Positions 24,888 to 34,500 of a stretch of DNA of 64,000 nt are shown here, piece by piece (the stretch's first letter is position 1; each line of letters begins with the position of its first letter). The notes under the pieces were generated by a model. That model was not told where the DNA came from. It ran no database searches and saw only the letters and a program-made list of their open reading frames with translations. Source of the DNA: Distichodus sexfasciatus (lineage: Eukaryota; Chordata; Actinopteri; Characiformes; Distichodontidae); NCBI GenBank assembly GCA_032718565.1, contig JAVGVS010000517.1, positions 1 to 64,000 of the forward strand. The letters run 5' to 3'. A program made the translations under genes and the position numbers.

Positions 24888-27800
24888 CTGGAACAGACAC
24901 CCGGAGGAGAGGAAGAATTAAATAGTTGAAATCAGAATGTGCCAACATCATATCACAGGTGGACCAACCCGGCTCAGGAGGGCTGTATCACGCCAGGGTT
25001 TCCTTCTACCTTCTGCCTTGTCCACTTGAGTGGGGTTTATTTTTTGGCTTGCATGCACTGCTTCCAATAAGCATTTTGGTAGTTCAATTTAGAGTCACCA
25101 ATAACCTATATTGCATGACTTTGGACGGTGGGAGGAAACCCACGCGAACACGGGAAGAGCACGCAAACTCCACACGGAACGTTCCCAGAAAGGTCCAGGA
25201 AGGAACCCAGGACCTTCACGCTGTGAGGCTACTGTCCCTTTTGCCTCACTTGAATCTGAGGTTCCCACAAATTCGCTCAGGTTTTCTTTTAACCATAAGC
25301 CTCAATAGCGTGTTTGGGCAGTTTTTCTTTTACCCGGATTACCTGCTGTTTGAAACGGTAGAAGGAAACCCTGGGAGCTTACGGGAGCTGGGTTTGTCCC
25401 ACATCTGCACAAATCTGAATGCATCGACTCCCAACAGTGAGAGCAATGAATATTAAAAGCAACCCATAAGCTAAAGACGACCTGCAAGAAATAGCCAGAA
25501 ACTCGCACTGCAAGGAAGGACCCAGGTATAGTAAAAGTCTGGCTCAAGCACCCATTAAATCCCCAGCACTGAAGCTCCATAAAACCCATTTAAGAGGCAT
25601 TAGATTCGTATCCAGGGGACCGTTTGGCCTGGTATTTCAGTCTAGCGAGAGGCTGCGTTGTGCAGGGACTTTTCTTTCCCTAAAGCCTGAGGCATCTAAA
25701 GTGAGCAGAGAATAGCCCCGTCATAAATCACACACCATACACAGGGGGCCCGGGCCTCTTCAGGCCCCTCTCTCGTAAGTGCATTGTTTCATAATTGTGT
25801 GGCATTAATGGTCTGTGCGCTGAGAGAGAGGTGGAGAGGATGGCTGCTGAGGAGGAGGAGGGGGGAGTTGAGCGGTGAAGAATGTGGGCCAAAGCTATTA
25901 CTAAAGTCGGGGTCTCTTTACCCAGGAGGACGCTATGGCAGTAACGCTGTAGTAGTGCCGTGACCGGGGACGTGTCCTAAATTAGCCGGGCTTAACCGGC
26001 GCTGTGTTCTCAAGCTTGGCCAGAAAATCATCCAACTTTTACAGCTCAATCCGGCCGACTTTATTCAGCAGAATCGTCTGGTTTCAGTAAATCACCTCAC
26101 AGCTGTTCGTCTTCGGTAGATCCGTGGAAAACGAGGGTTTCCGAGTCGGTTTCGCACTCCGAAGCCGTGAGCCGCAGTCTTAATACAAGTCCAAAGTGGA
26201 AACACATCCCCTTAATAGCCCTCCCGCTCCCTTCTGGGACGGCGGCGCTTGTTTCCGCAGAGATACTCATCGGTTACCCCTAAGCCTCCGGGATATTTTT
26301 CAGACTTAACTTGAAATACGCTCCTCATATTAAACGGAAGGCCGGAGCGTTCAGACCCCTGCTGAGCAGTCGAGCGAGCTGAGTGACTGAGTGAGTGTTA
26401 GCGGCTGGGGAAAGAGATGAGATACGAACCCAAGCCGGAGCTTGTCGGCCCATCTGCGCCGCTCTTTCCCTCAAATCAGATTGCAAGTCACGTCTGTCAG
26501 GAGATCGAGTTAAGGCAACACTGCTGCTATTTTGATCTGACGGCTGTCTGAGTCACCGAGGAGGCCGAGATAATGGCTTAACAACGTACTTTTTTAAACA
26601 GCAAGCATTGCGCAATCAAATCGGCGAAGAACTTGGGAGCAAATCAAAGGCGAATTAGAGGACGTGTGGTGTGTGAAGTGAGAAGAGAGTGTTTGGATGT
26701 CTAATCAGGGCTCTTAATGGGTTTCGAATGTCTCGGTTCCATTGCGACCACTGAGCAGACAGCCAGCGACGCGGCTGTACACTCACACGTGGCACTGGTG
26801 ACGGCAACTAACGATTACGGAAGGCAGGACCGTCCCGTGACTGAGAGCTAAGCGCTAAATATACAAGCCCAGGCCTCATATCAGAGCTCCGGCTGGTGGA
26901 AGAGTCGTCTGCACTGAGTGCACCAGACACACAGCATGTCTTCAGGTTATCTTTTACACTGGGTTTAGCATGGCCCGATGGCCTGCATGGAGGAAATAAA
27001 TCTACACTGCACTTTAGGAGAGGACAATATAATTGTTAGATGCTGTAAATCAGAGACTCCATCATCTGGAACCAGCTGGGACCTTTTTGGACTCTACGAA
27101 CTTTAACCGAATCCTAATTTAATATTGAACTAATGTGCGCTTTACTTAATGTCGCTGAGTGGATCATAAGCGGCTCCAGGAACGATTAATCCTGAACTGA
27201 TGTTAACTTAATGTTCACGCACCCCCCGCCCTGTTGCCCAGAGGAGGATGGGGTTCCCTATCTGAGTCTTGGTTCCTCTCAAGGGTTCTTCCTGCTAGAG
27301 AGAGTGTTTTCTTGCCACTGTCACCTCAGGCTTGCTTGTTGTTCTCTAGAGTGAAGGTGAACCTATGTTCCTAGTCAGTTTCCAAAGTGAAATTGCTCTA
27401 AAAATCCACATGATGAAGCATCATGATATGCGGTATATTTACGATAAGCATTGTAGCAAATTTCTAATGAATCTCCAGTGGTCATTTCTGTGATTCCTGT
27501 ATCAAGTTTCTGACGGATTCCTACCCCAGTTTCAGAGTGTCATCTCGTCCACCACCAAAACTATCATGTGTCTAACGCTTATTTCTGCTCATATCGGTTC
27601 ATTGGTTGTTATGGATATTGATTATAGGAATACTGTCCACTCCGCAGCCATAATGTCTTAAACCCAACTAGAGGTCGACCAATATTGTCTTTTCTGGGTC
27701 AATATCGATACTGATTATTGGTAGATAACGGGGCCGATATGCAATATTTGGAACAGATTTGGGATTTTACAAACTCAAAACTCAGCTGAAACTCTCCTCT

Positions 27801-28474
27801 CTCCTCTTCTCCACGCTCGTGTGTGAGGGTGGTGTGAGTGACAACAAGGCTTCAGCATTGATTAGCTACTACTTGTGTGACACATAGCCAATCAGAGACT
27901 GTTGTGGGCGGGACGTTAAATGAAGCAGCGATGAGATGAGAGCAAACGGCACAGAGAGAAGGGCCACAGTAGCGCACCTTGTAATTACTTAACATCGGTG
28001 ATGGTCTAAATTAAACACTGATCATATCGATAATCGACAAAATACCTGATATCGGCCCGACCGATAATCGGTCGACCCTCAAACCTAACAGCGGTGGAAT
28101 TTGATTTCTAAATGAGTTGCAGATTATGTCGGCTAGGTCAGCAATGCTCCGATTTTAACTCATCAGTTTTTTGTCTCGTCTTAAACAAAGACGCGATGCC
28201 AATCAAATTGCAACAATTAGTTGAAACTTTCAAATAATACTCTATTATGCCATATGTACGTCCTTAGAAGCTACAGCATCTAATCTGCGAGGCTTTAAAA
28301 GGCTGTTGAGAGAAGCTGGCAGTCTGCAGTCCGTATCGTTTCCCTCAGACTAGGTCGTTTCCTCCGAGAGCCGGTATCAGTGGCGAGTTCTTGGCTCCCT
28401 GAATAGCTGCATTAGTAACAGACAGATTGAGATAAGACCAATGGTACGGTCACTGTGGCCATGTCAGAGACACG

Positions 28475-28514
<40 letters not shown>

Positions 28515-31500
28515 CCTGTCCAAAAGCTCTCGCTTGCTTTTTTACTCCGACTGCCATTTCCATTATATATAGTGGAAAGAAAGCGGCATCAATAATAATA
28601 ATAATAATAAGGAATTTGGAATTAGTCTGGTTATTTGAGCAATGTCCTCAAACTTGCGAGTCGGCTCTCTCAACTGCAAAAGAATGCGGGCGAGTTCATG
28701 GAGTCATGCCTTTTCGTGCGAGAACAAATAGCAGAGATTTAACGCGCAATTCGATCCATGTTAATGTGTACTTAATGAAAAACACAACCAATGGCAAGCA
28801 GTCCTTTATCAAACTGACCGGGGGCGCGTTTCCCGAAAGCATAGTTACTAACTACATTACCATAGTGTGCATTAGCAGCTAACATAGTGTACATTAGCAA
28901 CCAACATGGCGTATATTAGCAACTAACATGGTGTACATTAGCAGCTAACATAGTGTACATTAGCAACCAACATGGCGTATATTAGCAACTAACATGGTGT
29001 ACATTAGCAGCTAACATAGTGTACATTAGCAACCAACATGGCGTATATTAGCAACTAACATGGTGTACATTAGCAGCTAACATAGTGTACATTAGCAACC
29101 AACATGGCGTATATTAGCAACTAACATGGTGTACATTAGCAGCTAACATAGTGTACATTAGCAACCAACATGGCGTATATTAGCAACTAACATGGTGTAC
29201 ATTAGCAGCTAACATAGTGTACATTAGCAACCAACATGGCGTATATTAGCAACTAACATGGTGTACATTAGCAGCTAACATAGTGTACATTAGCAACTAA
29301 CAGTGTACGTAGTGTACATTAGCAACTAACTGTGTACATTAGCCACTAACATAGTGTACATTCGCAGCTAACATTAGCAACTAACATAGTGTACATTAGC
29401 AGCTAACATAGTGTACATTAGCAGTTAACATAGTGTACATTAGCAACTAATATAGTGTACATAATGTACATTAGCAACTAACATTAGCAACTAATACAGT
29501 GTACATAGTGTACATTAGCAGCTAACATTAGCAACTAATACAGTGTACATAGTGTACATTAGCAGCTAACATTAGCAACTAACATAGTGTACATTAGCAA
29601 CTAACATAATGTACATTAGCAGCTAACATTAGCAACTAACATAGTGTAAATTAGCAGCTAACATAGCATACATTAGCAACTAACATAGTGTACATTAGCA
29701 ACTAACATAATGTACATTAGCAGCTAACATTAGCAACTAACATAGTGTAAATTAGCAGCTAACATAGCATACATTAGCAACTAACATAGTGTACATTAGC
29801 AACTAACATAATGTACATTAGCAGCTAACATTAGCAACTAACATAATGTACATTAGCAACTAACATAGTGTACATTAGCAACTAACATAGTGTACATTAG
29901 CAACTAACATAGTGCACATTAGCGACTAACAGTGTACATTAGCGACCAGCATAGTGTTACTAATGTACTTAGCAATATGTTAGCAACTCTGCTTTTGGGA
30001 AATGCACCCCAGCTTGGAAGCAGATCAGATTTAAAGAACACAGTATAATCTCACTGACCACCACCACTAGCCCATCACCAAACGTCAGTTTTTGACCACA
30101 AAAATGCTTTTAGACGGATATTTATGGACTTGTGGGTTGCTCTCAAACTAGCATTGGAATGACACCGTGAAACATCTATCGTGATAAACGGTTACATGCA
30201 TGTAGTCTGATCCGAAGCCAAGATCTACTACACTCATGATAGATTCTTTTGGCCAGATTAGCAGTGCTCAGATGTTCTGAGAACAATCGACCCTCTTGCA
30301 CAAACCTCAATTTTTCTCGTCGATCTCGTAAATATTGAAAAAACATGAAAGTAATTATTTAATCTTTGTCCTTAGCCTCAAATCCTGTGATATTGGTGTG
30401 TATTAAAAAGGAAGTTACACACACCAGCATAACACACACCACCATGTATCATTGCTAGGCCGAGAGTAGCCAAAAAGCTCAGAAATATCCAGCCAAGAAC
30501 GTTAGTTAGTTGTTGCACAATAAAGGCGTTCTTGGCCGATGCCGATGTCTGATATTTTTTATGCTTACATCTGCCGATACCGATAAATGAGGAAGGCGGA
30601 GTGGAGCGCAAGCACAGGCAGAGTGGGGGCGTGTGACACTCCATGTGCACTACCTAGTGCTAGGCTATTTCCTGAGATGCATACTACCACATAGAAAATA
30701 CCATACTATTAAGTGCGGCAGTACGCAGATCGGGACACGGCCCACGTGCGAGCTCACATTCGCTAAGTGAGGCAAACAGGCAATTTAGCTAGTAAAAAAA
30801 TTTCCCATTTGCATGCTATCAGACTTGAGCCCGGAACGACATGAGAATCCGCTTGCGAACGTTCCACCGCACGCTCGGAATTTTGGCACAAAGTAACACC
30901 ATACATTTTAAGAGAGAAGACGCGGCCGTAGACAATCCCACCTGGGACTTTGGACATGCGCGGCATAAGCGCTACCGTTCCAACGTCATCAAATTTCAAG
31001 ATGCTTACCTGTCCTGAGTGCCCACAGATCCCAGTTTCTCGTTCTTGGTGCAGAAATCCGGGGAGCTGTTCAGGTAAACCAGCTCGTTCTCCCGCACCGG
31101 CCGGATGTCGATGTCTTTGGGCACCAGCTGCTTGCGTGTCCCCATGGGCCGATGCACCACCTTGGTCGCCGACAGGTACTTGGCCTTCAGGTCTAAGGCG
31201 ATCTCTTTCAGGTCCTGGAGTCCTCTCCAGCAGGTGCGTATGGAGCAGGAGCCTGAGACGCCGTGACATTTACACTTCATGACCAGAGCATCTTTCAGGG
31301 CCTGAGTGGAGAAGGAAAAGGGCGCTAAGTTCATCTGTGTTATGGCTGGGGGTAAAGTGTGTCAGGTGCGATGTAGTGCCCCTTTGATAGAAGGGTATTT
31401 TGACACATCCGTGCTAGAAGTGAGGTTTAGTGCTAAAGGCAGTCCCTCCAGAACTGCGCGGGCCTTTTTTTGAGATTGTTGCGACTTAAAATGCTTGATT

Positions 31501-34500
31501 GTGCGGCGGCTTTTCTGAAAAAATGTGTAGAACGTTTGTGTTTTTAGCCGTTTCGTTGCAATAAAATCAGGATTTTTTCCGATTTTTGCGGCAGGTCAGG
31601 TTTAACGTTTCAGGTAAGCTTTAATGCATCTGAATTGCAGGCGAGATTTTGTACCTGTCGCCCCACTTCGCTGTTGTGCAGATGCATCAGCTTGTTGGCG
31701 TGGGAGCCCGACTTCTTCTTCATCTTCATGGGTGCGTCGGAGAACTTGGATCCCAAGAGGAGTCCGTAGTGGAGGTTGTCCCCACAGCCGCCCCACCTGT
31801 ACCCCGGCTCGGGAATCTCACCTGGGATTGGACCACACGAGCACAGCTTCAGGTCCCCGGTGGTGCACGCCCGCGCTATCGTGTGGCTGATGGCCGCCGC
31901 CGACAGAGCGTAGACGAAGGCCGACTCCCTCGTTCCTGCAATCGGAATGACACGCATGATGGATGAGTCGTCCGGGTTTGGCTCGATCTGGAATGTCGGG
32001 ATTACGACCGCTGGCATGCGCACGCAGGCTGTGGCGGCAACCAGAACCTCAGCAGACCGGTTCAGGCGAGAGATTATGGGCCGTAATTGGTTAGTTCCTG
32101 TCTGTCACAGGAAGGATAATATCGGCAGAACGAGTGGAAAATCAAAGGCTTTCCTCAAACCCACCACAACTAGCAGGCGGGAGGGGTTTAAGCTCTGTTT
32201 AACTCATGACACAGGAAGGCGGACGAACTCCTGAGAAAGACATGATCTGAAAAGCTAACTAAATTCGGCGTGACTAACGCTGAGGTCATGCTGGTATTAA
32301 AGTCAAAGCGATTCATAGAAAAGCTCCACATAAGCACATGTGAGTTCAGCTCGTCGCTAATTGTAGCCTATAGAAACGTCACAACATGGTCACAGAAACA
32401 ACTGGAACAGGACAGACGCGTAAACAGGCTGTGGATATCAACTAGGGCTGCAACTAACGATTATTTTGCTAATCGATTAATCTGCCGATTGTTTTTTCGA
32501 ATAATTGGATTTGTTAAAAAAAAAAAGTAATTTCCATTTTTTTTAGTAAACGAAACTATCTATTTCTTTAACATTATAAAATGAGAAAAAAAAATCCGAC
32601 TCATTGAATATGAAGAAATATGGACGTTTCCACCATTTTTAGCCAATTTGGACCCATTTCTGACTCGTTTCTGGGCGAGAACGAAATTTTTGCGCAAAAC
32701 GGCGTTCCACATCACGCCTCACAACAACGCGGTGGACACGCGTGGGAATAATCACTGAAAATATCAAGTAAACGTCGGTATTGTGAGTGGAACGCTGGTT
32801 ATTTTGGTTATTTATCGGCTAAAAAAAAGCGATCTGACTGAACTGGACTGACCTCCCTGAGAGAGTCGTTGGCGCTAACAAACGGCGCGTGTGTTTCCAT
32901 CGCGAAAAATGTCATTGGTACGTTGCGTACTTCAGTTTTTGTGACGGCAAGATACAGCGCCGGTTCTCATCTCCTCCTCATTCTTTTGTGGCGGTCGGCG
33001 TCCAGCTGAATGTTACTTTACTGCCACCGCGGCTTTGGTTAGCTTACTGCCCCCACATTAGCGGGTAGCCAGTGTACATAGGGTGTAGAATGACGTAGAC
33101 CCAACTAATCGATTATTAAATTAGTTGCCAACTATCGTAATAATTGATTTTAATTGATTAGTTGTTGCAGCCCTGATATAAACAGCATGAGCGTGGTGGT
33201 GGTGGTGGTGGTCACCTAGCGGTGGGACACTCGCCAAAGGACGCAGAGGTTATAGGTTCAAATCCAGCTCTATCTCATGGCCAGAACTGTCACCGTTGGT
33301 TCCCGGAGCAAAGCCCTTAACCCCAGGTTCCTTGTGATTAGGAAATGTAAGATAAAAGCATCTCAGTGACGTCAATATTAGCATGAAAATGCTAATTCCA
33401 ATCTTCTATAACCGCTACCGCTAATCTTCCGCAAAAAGGCGGAAAACAGGAAACATGAAATCCAAGATTCTTAGCGCAAGATCCCGAGCCACGTCGCCTC
33501 AATGCCGTCTCTCAGTGGACAGAATGGCCTCTATTGTTGGCCGCCGCGGAAAACAAGGACGTTTCACACTCGTTCCCCGAGAAGACGACCTCATCAAACG
33601 GGAGCCGGAGAGAGGTTTGTTGTGAAGCTCTTTTTTTTTTTTCTCTCCCTCCCCTCGAGTGGGCGAGAAGATGGACGCTTTTATCTCGCAGTTCAAGCTC
33701 GCAGCTGAGCGACGGGACGACTTCGGCCGCCGCAAGCTTGGCTCGGGGTAGAGAACCAGTTTAAAGGCCTCCGTGGGCAGCCGTTAAATCTGCCGCCCTT
33801 GCTCGTAAACTTTGCCCTCAGCAATTAGACAGGAGCCGCGGAGAGCTGAATGGACTGTAGAGCGGAGGACGGAGACGTGTGTGGTCATTTTAGGGAAGGA
33901 CCGCAGTGGGTTAGAGGGAAAAAAAAGAGGTGAAATAAAGGAGTCGTTGACGTTTTACTATGGTAAAAGTCGTGGTAGTTGAAAAAACGGACTTAATGAT
34001 GATTCATTGATAATTGCGTTTCATTTTAAGGTGATTTCTTTCGCAAGGGAAGTAATATTGATAGTTGTTTGCAATGTGAACAAGTTATAAATGACAGAAT
34101 TTTTGAATAAAAGGACAAAAAATTCAAAAAATTCAGTCTAAATACATATTTATATTTAAATGATTTTCTTAGAAATTTCTTTTTTAAGTATTTCAGTGAT
34201 TGTTAATTAACCAAAAAATCTGTGAGAAACATTTATCAATCATCTTTATTAATCTAGACACGCAAAATATAGATTTTAGTTGATACATGATATATATATT
34301 TTTAAAAAAATATGTGACCCGATCTGCCGTAATGAGTCGGAAGTCGGCGTTCTATTTATTTAGATACGGGCCGATTATGTTGACAAACATCAAAAATATA
34401 GACTTTTCTTTTTTGGTCTTATATAAAAGAAAAGGTCTTCAAAATTAATCTGGTCTCCAAAAAAGAAAAATCATTATTTTTGTGATGTTTTTCAACATAA

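Larger units (their letters stand above)
24888..31008 (-). other. wnt11 intron 4 (6.1 kb, repeat-laden)
   Basis: Holds, from low to high coordinates: a reverse copy of the dispersed fish repeat (25085-25235), a stretch without recognisable repeats (about 25600-27200) with conserved-looking segments, a hAT-type MITE (27669-28081), a CA microsatellite (28478-28512), an AAT microsatellite and a minisatellite inside a fold-back element (28820-30010). At 30530-30600, CCGATGCCGATGT and CCGATACCGATAAATG look like remnants of another hAT-type MITE end. No coding sequence is evident. Confidence 0.7.

Noticed and set aside
24926..25456. 176-codon plus-strand ORF
   Set aside because: It runs through the reverse copy of the dispersed fish repeat; the translation (GGRKPTRTREEHANS) is the usual false peptide of that repeat.
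30763..31282. ORFs on both strands over wnt11 exon 4
   Set aside because: They are other-frame shadows of the GC-rich exon, which has a clear Wnt reading frame.
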